Shown here: piece by piece, positions 15,040 through 23,062 of the stretch
Numbering within the stretch: position 1 is the first letter of the stretch
How the letters are laid out: every line of letters starts with the position of its first letter
Assembly (NCBI GenBank): GCA_050743125.1
Contig: JBOGEB010000040.1
Span: 1 to 27,849 of the forward strand
Direction: 5' to 3'
DNA length: 27,849 bases
Source: JBOGEB01 sp050743125
GTDB taxonomy: Bacteria > Actinomycetota > Nitriliruptoria > Euzebyales > Egibacteraceae
The notes under the pieces: model-generated
Database searches by the model: none
Seen by the model: only the letters and a program-made list of their open reading frames with translations
What the model was told of the DNA's origin: nothing
Position numbers and translations under genes: made by a program

Positions 15040-15919
15040 CCAGGAACGCCTCGGCGAGGGCCTGCGGGTCGGCACCCGCGATCAACTGGGCGTTGAGCTG
15101 CGATAACGACAAGGTGGTCAGCGCGCTGGTGACGGGCCGGAGCGCGTCGGCGATCTCAGGCAGCCGATCCAGCACGTCGGCGCGGGCTACGGGCGCGACG
15201 ATGAACGCGGGAAACACCCGCTGGTCGTCGGCGACCGGCACGAGCCCAGCGCGGACCGCCTCCCCAGAGGTCGCGGTGGCGAGGCCCGCGAGGCAGGTGC
15301 CGTCCGCGACGCCGGCGATCGCCTGACGCTCGGTGGCTCGCCGGAGCGGGATGAGCTGGCGAATCGAATACTCGTCGGCCAGCGCCTCGTAGCCAGCGGG
15401 CCGGTCGATGAAGTCGGAATCGGCGCAGAGCCGTCTCCCCCCGGCGGACAGCACCCGCGCGAGCGCGGTCAGCGTGCCCTCCTCAGGTCGGTTGGCGGCC
15501 CGGACGAACAACGCGAGCGTCGCGTTCGCCCGGGTCGGGTCGAGCCACGTCAGACCCTGCCTGGCATCCGCGTCGTGGACCCGCTCGTAGGACTCGCCAG
15601 GGTCCGCAGGCGGGCCCTGCTGGCCGAGCCCGAGCGCCCAGGCGGCGCCGGTGTAGTCCCAGTAGAGGTCGATGGCGCCCCGGCGCGCTTCCTGACGGAG
15701 CCGGCGCGTGCCGCCGAGCTCGGTCCGCGGCTCGACCGCGATGCCCACACGGTCGAGCGCGGCGATCGTGAGCGCGGCGAGCACCCGCTGCTCGTCGGTC
15801 GACCCCACGCCGATCCTGACCGTGCGGCCCCGCACGGGCGCCTGCTGCGCGCAGCCCGCCGCGAGCAGCACGACGGCCGCGACCGCGGCCAGCCAACGCA
15901 GCCGGTGCTGGGGGCTCAT
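15020..15919 (-). CDS. Glycine betaine/choline-type ABC transporter substrate-binding lipoprotein
   Basis: A 299-residue lipoprotein of the OpuAC/ProX fold. The N-terminus has a positive start, a hydrophobic stretch and the lipobox LAAGC. The mature part has RIGVGSTDEQRVLAALTIAALDRVG, IDLYWDYTGAAW and ALFVRAANRP, typical of quaternary-amine binding proteins. It would capture substrate outside the membrane, but no permease or ATPase gene is adjacent. The frame extends further upstream; I chose ATG 15919 because the signal peptide starts there and GGAG precedes it. The last codons (GPTR and stop) lie in family A copy 3, so the natural C-terminus has been replaced. It follows thiE by 47 bases and may belong to the thi operon. 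Confidence 0.83.
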   Translation of the reverse strand: MSPQHRLRWLAAVAAVVLLAAGCAQQAPVRGRTVRIGVGSTDEQRVLAALTIAALDRVGIAVEPRTELGGTRRLRQEARRGAIDLYWDYTGAAWALGLGQQGPPADPGESYERVHDADARQGLTWLDPTRANATLALFVRAANRPEEGTLTALARVLSAGGRRLCADSDFIDRPAGYEALADEYSIRQLIPLRRATERQAIAGVADGTCLAGLATATSGEAVRAGLVPVADDQRVFPAFIVAPVARADVLDRLPEIADALRPVTSALTTLSLSQLNAQLIAGADPQALAEAFLAGGPTR

Positions 15920-15966
15920 GGGCTCCGAGTGTGCCACCCGGCCCGTTGTGCGGATGCTCCACACAA

Positions 15967-16629
15967 TCAGCGTCCCGCGGGCGGCCCCCGCTGGAGCAGG
16001 CCGGCGAGGGCGCGTGTCACCACTGCGGGCTCGGCCGCCTGGGCGATCGCCCGCACCACGACGAGCCGTGACGCACCGGCCGTGAGCGCCTCGGGCGCGG
16101 TCGCCATCGACATCGCCCCGGTCACGAACCATGGGCGGTCCCCGGCCACTGCCGCAGCATGGCGCAGCGGCTCGAGGCCGACGCCCGGCCGGCCCTGCTT
16201 CGTGGGGGTGGCGTGGACCGGGCCGACCGCGAAGTAGTCGCAGTCCTCGGTCAGCGCACGGTCGATTTCGGCGAGGGTGTGCGTCGAACGCCCCACGAGC
16301 CGGTCCGGCCCCACCAGCGCACGGGCCTGGTAGGGCGGCGGGTCGTCCTGGCCGACGTGGACACCGTCCGCGTTGACCTGGACGGCGAGGTCCGGGTCGT
16401 CGTTCACGATGAACAGCGCGCCGTAGCAACGCGCGACCTGGAGGAAGACCTCCGCGGCGGCCCGCAGCTGTGACCGGCGCGCCGTCTTGTCACGGAGCTG
16501 GACAAGATCCACGCCCGCGCCGACCACCTCGTCGAGGAACGCCTCGAGGTCACCCTGCTCGGCGCGCCGATCCACACAGAGGTAGAGCCGCGCGCGGGCG
16601 AGCCGCTGGCGGCGCCAAGCGCCGGTCAA
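15967..16629 (-). CDS. thiE: Thiamine-phosphate synthase
   Basis: A 220-residue TIM-barrel enzyme that joins thiazole phosphate and HMP diphosphate to give thiamine phosphate. Motifs seen: QLRDK at 44-48, FIVNDD at 73-78, HVGQDD at 91-96, STHT at 115-118 and GPVHATPTKQG, which together bind the two substrates and the diphosphate. The open frame runs on upstream, but I place the start at TTG 16629, which overlaps the stop of the preceding gene as TTGA and leaves a normal-length enzyme. It is the last thi gene of the minus-strand operon thiO-thiS-thiG. Confidence 0.92.
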   Translation of the reverse strand: MTGAWRRQRLARARLYLCVDRRAEQGDLEAFLDEVVGAGVDLVQLRDKTARRSQLRAAAEVFLQVARCYGALFIVNDDPDLAVQVNADGVHVGQDDPPPYQARALVGPDRLVGRSTHTLAEIDRALTEDCDYFAVGPVHATPTKQGRPGVGLEPLRHAAAVAGDRPWFVTGAMSMATAPEALTAGASRLVVVRAIAQAAEPAVVTRALAGLLQRGPPAGR

Positions 16630-16934
16630 TCCCTGGGGCGCCTTGGCGGCACGAGCCCAACGTCCGGCCCAGAAAGGGAGTCCCCGCGCCGCTGCGCGGC
16701 GTCGGCGCCGCGCAGGGCGTGCGCCGCGACGAACACCGCGACCACCAGCAGCAGTCCGAGGACGAAAACTCCTGTCCACCGGACCATGACCGCAAACGTC
16801 AGCCCCGATTGCAGCCCGTCGATGACCACGCCGACGACCGCGACCACGCCGAGTACGGCGGCAGCCCCGCCGAGACGCCCCGCCAAGGCGCGGAAGTCGA
16901 GGAGACCCCCCTCGTCACGCCGCTCGCCGCTCAT
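16626..16934 (-). CDS. Small two-helix membrane protein within the thi operon
   Basis: A 102-residue protein with two strongly hydrophobic segments (about 21-40 and 48-71) and a basic, proline-containing tail. I recognise no family. It lies 40 bases after thiG and overlaps thiE by four bases, so it is co-transcribed with them and its translation probably drives that of thiE. A role in uptake of thiamine or its precursors is only a positional guess, as it is far too small to be a known transporter. Confidence 0.65.
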   Translation of the reverse strand: MSGERRDEGGLLDFRALAGRLGGAAAVLGVVAVVGVVIDGLQSGLTFAVMVRWTGVFVLGLLLVVAVFVAAHALRGADAAQRRGDSLSGPDVGLVPPRRPRD

Positions 16935-16974
16935 GCAACCAGCGTACCCAGGAAGCCGCGAAGAGTGTGGAAAT

Positions 16975-17754
16975 TCACATCAATGGCTCGGCCAGACCCT
17001 CGAACGTCGTCGACGCCTCGGCGTAGAGCCGGCGGGGGATGCGGCCCGCGCGGGCGGCGAGGCGGCCGGCCTCGACGGCGAGGCGCATCGCCTCGGCCAT
17101 GCGTTCGGGGTCCTGGGCGCGGGTGACCGCGCTGGTGAGGAGGACGCCGTCACAGCCGAGCTCCATCGCGATCGCCGCGTCGCTCGCGGTGCCGATGCCG
17201 GCGTCGAGGATGATCGGCACCGTCGCCTCCTCGACGATGATCCGGAGGTTGTAGGGGTTGCGGATCCCCGCGCCGCTGCCGATCGGCGAGCCCAGTGGCA
17301 TCACCGCCGCGCAGCCGACGCTGGCGAGCCGGCGGGCGAGCACCGGGTCGTCGCTCGTGTACGCGAGCACCACGAACCCGTCGCCGCAGAGCTCCTCGGC
17401 GGCGTCGAGCAGGCCGACGGGCTCGGGGAGCAGCGTCCGGTCGTCGGCGATCACCTCGAGCTTGATCCAGTTCGTCGCCAGCGCGTCCCGCGCCAGGCGC
17501 GCGGTATGGACCGCGTCGCGAGCGGTGTAGCAGCCGGCGGTGTTCGGCAGCGGACGGCAGCCGCAACGCGCGAGCACGTCGAGCACCGAGCCGCGCGCGT
17601 CCACATCGAGGCGGCGCATCGCGACGGTGGCGATCACCGCCCTCGACGCGCGCAGCGCGCGCTCGAGCCGATCCAGGCTGGGCGTCCCGCCGGTGCCAAT
17701 GATGAGGCGGGGGCCGACGTCCTCGCCGGCAATGACGAACGGATCAGGGTTCAT
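16975..17754 (-). CDS. thiG: Thiazole synthase
   Basis: A 259-residue TIM-barrel enzyme. IIGTGGTPSLDRLERAL lies at the N-terminus, Lys98 in NWIKLEVI is the residue expected to form the imine with deoxyxylulose phosphate, and GSPIGSGAGIRNP with DAGIGTASDAA forms the phosphate-binding end. It builds the thiazole phosphate of thiamine from deoxyxylulose phosphate, ThiS thiocarboxylate and dehydroglycine. The dehydroglycine would come from ThiO, encoded two genes upstream. The start ATG is preceded by GGAGCGGAACGGAGC. ThiF and the sulfur donor are not in the window. Confidence 0.95.
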   Translation of the reverse strand: MNPDPFVIAGEDVGPRLIIGTGGTPSLDRLERALRASRAVIATVAMRRLDVDARGSVLDVLARCGCRPLPNTAGCYTARDAVHTARLARDALATNWIKLEVIADDRTLLPEPVGLLDAAEELCGDGFVVLAYTSDDPVLARRLASVGCAAVMPLGSPIGSGAGIRNPYNLRIIVEEATVPIILDAGIGTASDAAIAMELGCDGVLLTSAVTRAQDPERMAEAMRLAVEAGRLAARAGRIPRRLYAEASTTFEGLAEPLM

Positions 17755-17780
17755 GCTCCGTTCCGCTCCATTAGGGTGAG

Positions 17781-17804
17781 GGGTGAGGCAGGTTGGCGTG
17801 GTCG
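17781..17804 (+). repeat. Short interspersed repeat, copy 1
   Basis: Matches 22 of 24 bases of a repeat in the HNH gene at 27617-27642 and 27789-27814; the shared part is AGGTTGGCGTGGTCG plus a G-rich start. It lies between thiS and thiG. No function is known. Confidence 0.5.
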
Positions 17805-17812
17805 CGCACTCC

Positions 17813-18019
17813 TCAGCCCCCCTGGGCAGCGCCGAGCACCTCGACGCGGTCGCCGTCTGCGAGCCTGCGAGCCCGCCACGTCCGCCGTGGCACCACGGCG
17901 CCGTTCACCGCGACCGCGACGCCCGGCCGGCCGGGGTCGTGGCCGAGTTCGGCGACGAGGTCCGCCACCGTCATCCCCTCCCGCACCGGCTGCTCGCGGC
18001 CGTTCGTCACGACCCTCAC
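17813..18019 (-). CDS. thiS: Sulfur carrier protein ThiS
   Basis: A 68-residue ubiquitin-like protein ending in Gly-Gly, whose terminal carboxylate is converted to a thiocarboxylate to carry sulfur to thiazole synthase. The pattern VTNGREQPVREGMTVADLV...VAVNGAVVPRR...LADGDRVEVLGAAQGG is typical. The GTG start overlaps the thiO stop as GTGA, indicating coupled translation. thiG follows after 58 bases. Confidence 0.93.
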   Translation of the reverse strand: MRVVTNGREQPVREGMTVADLVAELGHDPGRPGVAVAVNGAVVPRRTWRARRLADGDRVEVLGAAQGG

Positions 18020-19146
18020 AGGACGAACCGGTCGGGGGCGAAAGGGGCGGCTTGGTCGGGCAGCTTGCCGGTCTCGAGCAGCTCAGTGACGAGGTCAGCG
18101 GTGACCGGGGTGAGCAGCACGCCGTTGCGGTAATGGCCAGTCGCGCAGACGAGCCCGTCGATCCCGACCGCGGGACCGAGCAGCGGCGCGTTGTCCGGCG
18201 AGCCAGGACGCAAGCCCACGGCGACCTCGACGAAGTCGAGCTCGGCGACGCCAGGCAGGAGGTCGCGAGCGTCGCGGAGAAGGTCGTGCACCGCGCCGGC
18301 GGTCGGGACGAGGTCGAACCCCCGCTCCTCGACGGTCGCGCCGACCACGACCCGGCCGTCGGGCCGCGTCACGACGTAGACGTCGAGCCCGCGCACGTTC
18401 CGGGTCGAAAGGCGCTCCATGGCCGGCCCGCGGAGGCGGAGGAGCTGCCCCTTCACCGGGCGGACCGGCGGCAGGACGCGCAGATCGACGCCCTCGATCT
18501 GGCCCGACCAGCAGCCCGCGGCGAGCACGACGGTCTCGGTTCCCAGCTCACCGCCGTCGTCGAGGCGCACGCCGGTCACCCGGTCGCCTCGAGTGAGCAC
18601 GCCGAGCGCGCGGGCGGGGCGGAGCCCGACGCCCGCGCGGTCACAGGCCGCCCGGAGGGCGGACAGGAGCGCGCGGGCGTCGATCTGGTGGTCGCCGGGG
18701 ACGTGGATGCCGCCGCAGACGCTCGGCGCGAGCCCGGGCTCCAGCGCCCGGAGCTCCCGGCTGCGCAGCGGCTCGACCTCCAGCCCAAGCTCCCGCTGGA
18801 ACGCGATGAGGTCGGACAGCGCTCGCCGGTCGTCGGCGTCACGGGCGACGACGACGGTGCCACATTCCAGGTACCCGGGATCGAGGCCGCTGGCCTCGGC
18901 GAGCTCGGCCGCGAACACCGGCCATCGGCGGGCGCTGTCAAGGTTGAGCGCGAGCAGCGCCTGTTCGCCGTAGGTGACCTCGGTGACGGGAGCGAGCATC
19001 CCAGCCGCCGCCCACGAGGCTCCGCTGCCCGGCCGCGGGTCGCAGAGCGTCACCGCCATCCCCGCCTGTGCGGCCCGCCATGCCACGGCGAGCCCGATCA
19101 CACCGCCGCCGACCACGACGACGTCAGGACGACGAGGCTCAGACAT
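18016..19146 (-). CDS. thiO: Glycine oxidase
   Basis: A 376-residue FAD enzyme of the D-amino-acid oxidase family. The dinucleotide-binding motif VVVVGGGVIGLAVAW is at about 9-23 and the C-terminal FAD motif GLVCATGHYRNGVLLTP lies near residue 345. It oxidises glycine to the imine used for the thiazole ring. It is the first gene of the thi operon and overlaps thiS by four bases. The upstream region holds a copy of repeat family R, and I found no TPP-riboswitch core (CUGAGA with its partner) there, unlike many thi operons. Confidence 0.93.
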   Translation of the reverse strand: MSEPRRPDVVVVGGGVIGLAVAWRAAQAGMAVTLCDPRPGSGASWAAAGMLAPVTEVTYGEQALLALNLDSARRWPVFAAELAEASGLDPGYLECGTVVVARDADDRRALSDLIAFQRELGLEVEPLRSRELRALEPGLAPSVCGGIHVPGDHQIDARALLSALRAACDRAGVGLRPARALGVLTRGDRVTGVRLDDGGELGTETVVLAAGCWSGQIEGVDLRVLPPVRPVKGQLLRLRGPAMERLSTRNVRGLDVYVVTRPDGRVVVGATVEERGFDLVPTAGAVHDLLRDARDLLPGVAELDFVEVAVGLRPGSPDNAPLLGPAVGIDGLVCATGHYRNGVLLTPVTADLVTELLETGKLPDQAAPFAPDRFVL

Positions 19147-19300
19147 AGGTGTCGGAACCCCGAGGGGCGGTGTCGCGAAATCGCCGACGAAGACTCACCA
19201 GGACCCCTCACCGCTGGAGAACCAACCGCTGGAGAACCAAAGGACCACACCTGCCGGAACACCGGCCCGCGCGCACCGCTCTGGCCAGTTTTGACCCATG
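19147..19300 (+). repeat. Intergenic repeat family R, copy 2
   Basis: Directly abuts the thiO start codon and runs away from the gene. It shares the core GGCGGTGTCGCG...TCGCCGACGAAG.CTCACCA with the copies at 575 and 25.9 kb. Its distal half (CGGAACACCGGCCCGCGC...CTCTGGCCAGTTTTGAC) also resembles copy 3. It would form the leader of the thi message. Confidence 0.7.
19211..19240 (+). repeat. 15-bp perfect tandem duplication inside repeat R copy 2
   Basis: CCGCTGGAGAACCAA occurs twice in direct succession (19211-19225 and 19226-19240). Copies 1 and 3 of family R have a single unit here, so this is a recent local duplication or a doubled binding site. Confidence 0.85.
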
Positions 19301-19338
19301 CTCTGAGCGGTCATCGGCGCCCACCCTAGCCGGGTGTG

Positions 19339-19671
19339 TTACAGGGCGGGGTCAGACAGATCCAGGCTGGACAGCTGCTTCTCGAGACGCTGGACCTCGA
19401 CGACGACGGCCTCGATGTCGCGGGCGATCCGGACGTCGAACTGAGGGTAGAGGATCTGGAAGCTCGTCTCGGCGGCACCGATCTGCCAGCCGCTGTCCTC
19501 ACAGAACGTGCCAAGGTCGAACTCCCACGTGAACAGCGCCTCGTCGCCGTAGTCGTGCACCCACTCCGTCAGATACCGGTTGGGCTTGCGGGCGTACTGG
19601 CTCACGCCCCGCCGGTCCCGCTGCGCGAGCATGAAGCCAAGCGCTGACAGGCCGTCATGGAACTCGGTCAT
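19339..19671 (-). CDS. Hypothetical protein, 110 residues
   Basis: I do not recognise the family. The protein is soluble, acidic and aromatic-rich in the middle (PNRYLTEWVHDYGDEALFTWEFDLGTF), with a C-terminal helix VVVEVQRLEKQLSSLDL that could form a short coiled coil. There is no signal peptide or metal-binding cluster. It starts 14 bases after the stop of the LuxR-type gene, so the two are probably one unit. A GGGAG lies very close to the ATG. Confidence 0.65.
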   Translation of the reverse strand: MTEFHDGLSALGFMLAQRDRRGVSQYARKPNRYLTEWVHDYGDEALFTWEFDLGTFCEDSGWQIGAAETSFQILYPQFDVRIARDIEAVVVEVQRLEKQLSSLDLSDPAL

Positions 19672-19685
19672 GCTCCCGACTCTAG

Positions 19686-19922
19686 CTAAGCCACCGTCAG
19701 CGCTCCGCTGTGCAGGCTCGCCTCGACAACGATGCGCGCGACCGCGGCCCGCGAGGGGACGCCGAGCTTGACGAAGGTGCGTGACAGGTAGGTCTCGACG
19801 GTCTTTTCGCTCAGGGCCAGCGCCCGCGCGATCTGTCGGTTGGTGCTGCCGTCGCTGACCAGTTCGGCGATCTGGAGCTCCCGTGCGCTCAGCGCGGACA
19901 AACCCCCCGGCTCCGCGTGCAT
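19686..19922 (-). CDS. Stand-alone LuxR-type HTH protein
   Basis: A 78-residue protein that is almost only a LuxR/GerE DNA-binding domain: LSARELQIAELVSDGSTNRQIARALALSEKTVETYLSRTFVKLGVPSRAAVARIV. It has no receiver or ligand-binding domain. AAGGTG lies five bases before the ATG. It is divergent from the AfsR-type gene and shares a 150-bp control region with it, and it heads a two-gene unit with the 110-residue protein. Confidence 0.9.
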   Translation of the reverse strand: MHAEPGGLSALSARELQIAELVSDGSTNRQIARALALSEKTVETYLSRTFVKLGVPSRAAVARIVVEASLHSGALTVA

Positions 19923-19936
19923 AGGTTCACCTTTCC

Positions 19937-19942
19937 ATTATG
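19937..19942 (-). promoter_or_regulatory. Candidate -10 element for the LuxR-type gene
   Basis: CATAAT on the minus strand, 14 bases before the ATG. A possible -35 (TTGCGC) is 20 bases further up, which is long, so activation by a regulator is likely. Confidence 0.45.
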
Positions 19943-19998
19943 GGCGCATACCGTTGGGGATTGCGCAACCGGAGGATGGCAGCGCGGCGTGGAAAGCG

Positions 19999-20016
19999 TG
20001 TTGAATGCCTGTTGAA
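19999..20016. promoter_or_regulatory. Candidate SARP operator (direct heptamer repeats)
   Basis: TGTTGAA-tgcc-TGTTGAA is a perfect heptamer repeat with 11-base periodicity, the layout bound by AfsR/SARP proteins. A weaker third unit (TGATTGC) follows in phase at 20021. It lies between the LuxR-type gene and the AfsR-type gene, and may serve autoregulation. Confidence 0.45.
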
Positions 20017-20073
20017 GCGGTGATTGCTCGCAGCGCCCGCTTCAGGCGCAAGCTGATCGCGACGGGAGGCGAC

Positions 20074-22860
20074 GTGGAGGTTCGGATCCTCGGGCCGTTG
20101 GAGGTGGAGATCAACGGCCAGCAGGTCCGGTTCGGTCCGCAACAGTGTGTGCTGCTGGCCGTACTGCTGTTGGAGGCGGGTCGGGTAGTGCCGAACGGTC
20201 GGCTCGTCGAGTTGCTGTGGGGACAGGCGGCGCCCGAGCGCGTGGCGGCCACGCTGCGCAGTCATGTCCTGCACCTGCGCCGGGCGCTGGAGCCCGACCG
20301 GCCAGCGGGCGCGAAGCCGACGATGCTCGTCACCGAAGGCGTTGGTGAGGGCGCCGGCTACGCGCTGCGGATCCGCCCGGAGCAGCTCGACGCGGTCCGG
20401 TTCGAGCAGCTGGTCGACGAGGGCCGGGCGGCGCTGGCTGACGGTGATCCGCGCACTGCGGTCGAGCGGTTGCGCGCCGGCCTGGCGCTGTGGCGGGGCC
20501 CGGCGTTGGCCGACGTGGCCGATCGGCCGTTCGCGCTTCGGGAGGTCGCGCGGTTGGAGGGGCTGCGCCGAGCTGCCCGGCAGGTGCGGATCGAGGCCGA
20601 CCTCGTGCTCGGCCGCCACGCCGAGGTCGTCGGGGAGCTGGCCGGGCTGGTCGCCGACCAGCCTGGGGACGAGCAGGTGCGCCGCGTGTTCGCGCTGGCC
20701 TTGTACCGCAGCCACCGCATCGAGGATGCGGCCCGGGTCTGTCAGGAGGGCCTCGAGCTCCTCAGAGACCGCGGGCTGGATTCGCCGGTGTTGCAGGAGC
20801 TCCAGCGCGACCTGCTGCGTGGCGCGCCGACCCTGGACTGGGTTCCTCCCCAGGCCGCGCGTCCGTTTCAGCTCCCGCCCGACATTCCCGAGTTTACCGG
20901 CCGCCAGGCGGAGCTGGCCGCGCTGCGGGCGCGCCTGCTCCCCCTGGCTCCCGAGCCTGGACGGGCGGTGGCGATTTCGGCGATCGACGGCAAGCCCGGC
21001 ATCGGGAAGTCGGCGCTCGCCATCCACCTTGCCCACGCCGTCGCTGCGCAGTTCGCCGACGGGGTCCTCTGCGTGAATCTGCGCGGCGCCGAGCCCGAGC
21101 CAGTGGCCCCGCTCCAAGCGCTCGGGCAGTTCCTCCGCGCGCTGGGCGTCCCCGACCAACAGATCCCCGGCGACCTCGACGCCGCGGTCGCGTCCTACCG
21201 CAGCGCGCTGGCTGCCAAGCAGGTGCTCGTGGTGCTCGACAACGCCGCCAACGCCGCCCAGGTGCGCCCCCTGCTCCCGAGCAACCCCGGCAGTGTAGGG
21301 CTCATCACCAGCCGAACCCCGTTGGCCGACCTCGAGGGGGCGGTCCCGCTCACCCTCGACCTGCCCACCGAAGCCGAGGCCGTCGCGCTGCTCGCTCGGC
21401 TCGCTGGCCAAGAGCGGGTGGACGCCGACCCCGCCTCCGCCGCCCGGGTGGTACGCCAATGCGGCCTGCTCCCGTTGGCCGTGAGAATCGCCGGGGCCAG
21501 GCTGCGGGCAAGACCCCACTGGCCGCTCGCCACCCTGGTCGTCCGCCTGGCGGACGAGCGCCGCCGCCTCGACGAGCTTGCCGTCGGTGAGCTCGCCGTG
21601 CGCTCGAGCTTCTTGCTCAGCTACCAGGGGCTCGAATCGGCCGAAGCCCGCATGTTCCGGCTGCTGGGCCTGCTGGGTGGCCCGGACGCGACCCCGGACG
21701 TGGCCGCCGCGATCACCCCGTGCACCCCAGCCGAGGCGGAGGCCACGCTCGAGCGCCTCGTCGATGCCCAGCTGGTCGAGACACCAAGCCCTGGCCGCTA
21801 CCGCTTCCACGACCTGCTGCGCCTGTTCGCCCGGGAACAGGCCGAGGCCGACGAGGCAGAGCCGGCCCGCCGCGCCGCGCTGGAACGAGCGCTGGGCTGG
21901 TACCTGGCCACCGCCGAGCACGCGAACGAGCTCCTGACGCCGACGAGCATACGCCGCGTCGGCCCCGCCCACTCGCCGTTTCCTGACCGCCACGCCGCGC
22001 TCGCCTGGCTGGAGGCCGAGCGAGCCAATCTGGTCGCCACGGCCAAGCAGGCCGCGGAGCACACGACGGCGGCGACCACCACGGTCGCCTGGCGGCTGAG
22101 CGACGCCCTGTGGCGCTTCTTCGACCTGCGGAAGCACTGGGCCGACCGGCAGGCGGTCGGCGAGGCCGCCCTACGGGCCGCCCGGCGCGGCGGCGATCCC
22201 GCCGTGGTGGCACGACAGTTGCGCTACCTCGGCATCATCGCCACCGAGCAACGACGGCTCGAGGAAGCAGGCGTTCACCACCAGGAGAGCCTCGGGATCT
22301 GCCGGGAGATCGGTGACCGCGGCGGCGAGGCCAGGGCGCTCAACAGCCTCGGCATCGCTTACTGGCAGCAGCAACGCCTGGACGAGGCGATCGCCTACTT
22401 CGAGCAAAGCCTCGCGCTATGCCGGGAGCTCGACGATCGGGAGTACGAGGACAAGGCCCTCAACAACCTCGGCAGCGTCTTGGCCGAGCAGCGGCGGTTC
22501 GACGAGGCGATCGCCTGCCTGGAGCGCAGCCTCGCAATCTCCCGGGAGATCGGCGGCAGCGCACACAGGACCCTCAACAGCCTCGGTGACCTCTATCGGA
22601 GCCAGGGACGCGCCGCGGAGGCGATCACCTGCTACAAGCAGAGCCTGGCGATCTGCCGCCAGGTCGGCGACCGCCACACCGAGGCATTGAACCTCGGCAA
22701 TCTCGGCTTGGTGGTCCAGGCGGTACAGGGCTCCAGCGCCGCCCGCGCCTACTGGGCGGACGCCCTCACGATCTTCACGGACCTCGGCGCGCCCGAAGCC
22801 GACGAGGTCCGCGCCCTGCTGGACGGGACGCCCGACAGCGCCCGCGCGACCCGTGGGTGA
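20074..22860 (+). CDS. AfsR/SARP-family regulator (HTH-BTAD-NB-ARC-TPR)
   Basis: A 928-residue transcription activator of the large SARP type. In order: winged-helix DNA-binding domain (about 1-95, starting VRILGPLEVEINGQQV), bacterial transcriptional activation domain (about 96-245), NB-ARC ATPase with Walker A GKPGIGKS at about 306-313, Walker B VLVVLDNA, the LITSR motif and GLLPLAVRIAGARLR, a linker, then at least four tetratricopeptide repeats (ALNSLGIAYWQQQRLDEAIAYFEQSLA and copies) to about 900. Such proteins activate secondary-metabolism or stress genes when ATP and, in AfsR, phosphorylation permit. I place the start at GTG 20074, after GGAGG; the frame opens at 20005. It is divergent from the LuxR-type gene. 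A PASTA kinase follows on the same strand after a small opposite-strand gene. Confidence 0.92.
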   Translation: MEVRILGPLEVEINGQQVRFGPQQCVLLAVLLLEAGRVVPNGRLVELLWGQAAPERVAATLRSHVLHLRRALEPDRPAGAKPTMLVTEGVGEGAGYALRIRPEQLDAVRFEQLVDEGRAALADGDPRTAVERLRAGLALWRGPALADVADRPFALREVARLEGLRRAARQVRIEADLVLGRHAEVVGELAGLVADQPGDEQVRRVFALALYRSHRIEDAARVCQEGLELLRDRGLDSPVLQELQRDLLRGAPTLDWVPPQAARPFQLPPDIPEFTGRQAELAALRARLLPLAPEPGRAVAISAIDGKPGIGKSALAIHLAHAVAAQFADGVLCVNLRGAEPEPVAPLQALGQFLRALGVPDQQIPGDLDAAVASYRSALAAKQVLVVLDNAANAAQVRPLLPSNPGSVGLITSRTPLADLEGAVPLTLDLPTEAEAVALLARLAGQERVDADPASAARVVRQCGLLPLAVRIAGARLRARPHWPLATLVVRLADERRRLDELAVGELAVRSSFLLSYQGLESAEARMFRLLGLLGGPDATPDVAAAITPCTPAEAEATLERLVDAQLVETPSPGRYRFHDLLRLFAREQAEADEAEPARRAALERALGWYLATAEHANELLTPTSIRRVGPAHSPFPDRHAALAWLEAERANLVATAKQAAEHTTAATTTVAWRLSDALWRFFDLRKHWADRQAVGEAALRAARRGGDPAVVARQLRYLGIIATEQRRLEEAGVHHQESLGICREIGDRGGEARALNSLGIAYWQQQRLDEAIAYFEQSLALCRELDDREYEDKALNNLGSVLAEQRRFDEAIACLERSLAISREIGGSAHRTLNSLGDLYRSQGRAAEAITCYKQSLAICRQVGDRHTEALNLGNLGLVVQAVQGSSAARAYWADALTIFTDLGAPEADEVRALLDGTPDSARATRG

Positions 22861-23030
22861 GCTGGTCGTGGGGGCGGCGAGGACCACTGCCCGCGCGGCG
22901 ACCCTACGCAACAGCGTCGGGCCAGACACGGCGCCGTCGTCCGCCGGGGCGAGACCGCACGAGTCCTGTGAGCGACGACCTCCTTCAGGCTCGGCCGTGC
23001 TCGTCCGTCAGGATCAGGAGATCAGGATCG
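22861..23030 (-). pseudogene. Degenerate tandem copy of the small CxxCH protein gene
   Basis: The leader around CCTGAAGGAGGTCGTCG and the stretch TTGCG.AGGG...CAGTGGTCCTCGCCGCC match the intact small gene at 23063-23236 on the same strand. The distance between the two landmarks is nearly equal in both (101 and 99 bases). Here the GTG start codon has become GCT, and the 3' part is lost against the end of the AfsR-type gene. It is a broken duplicate. Confidence 0.6.
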
Positions 23031-23043
23031 GACGGACGAGCAC
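22997..23043. terminator. Hairpin between the small gene and its broken copy
   Basis: GTGCTCGTCCGTC and GACGGACGAGCAC form perfect 13-bp arms around a 21-base loop with repeated ATCAGGA units. It could end transcripts from both sides: the AfsR-type gene (plus) and the small exported protein gene (minus). Confidence 0.6.
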
Positions 23044-23062
23044 CGCGTGGTGCTGATGGTCC

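Noticed and set aside
16786..19329. 847-codon plus-strand open frame across the thi genes
   Set aside because: It runs antisense to thiG, thiS and thiO, which match known families; the translation is a low-complexity shadow typical of high GC.
19147..19330. TPP riboswitch before thiO
   Set aside because: I looked on the minus strand for the CTGAGA and ACC..GAACCTGAT cores and did not find them; the space is filled by repeat R.
19927..22137. 736-codon minus-strand open frame
   Set aside because: Antisense to the AfsR-type gene, whose domains are all recognisable; the shadow protein has no family features.
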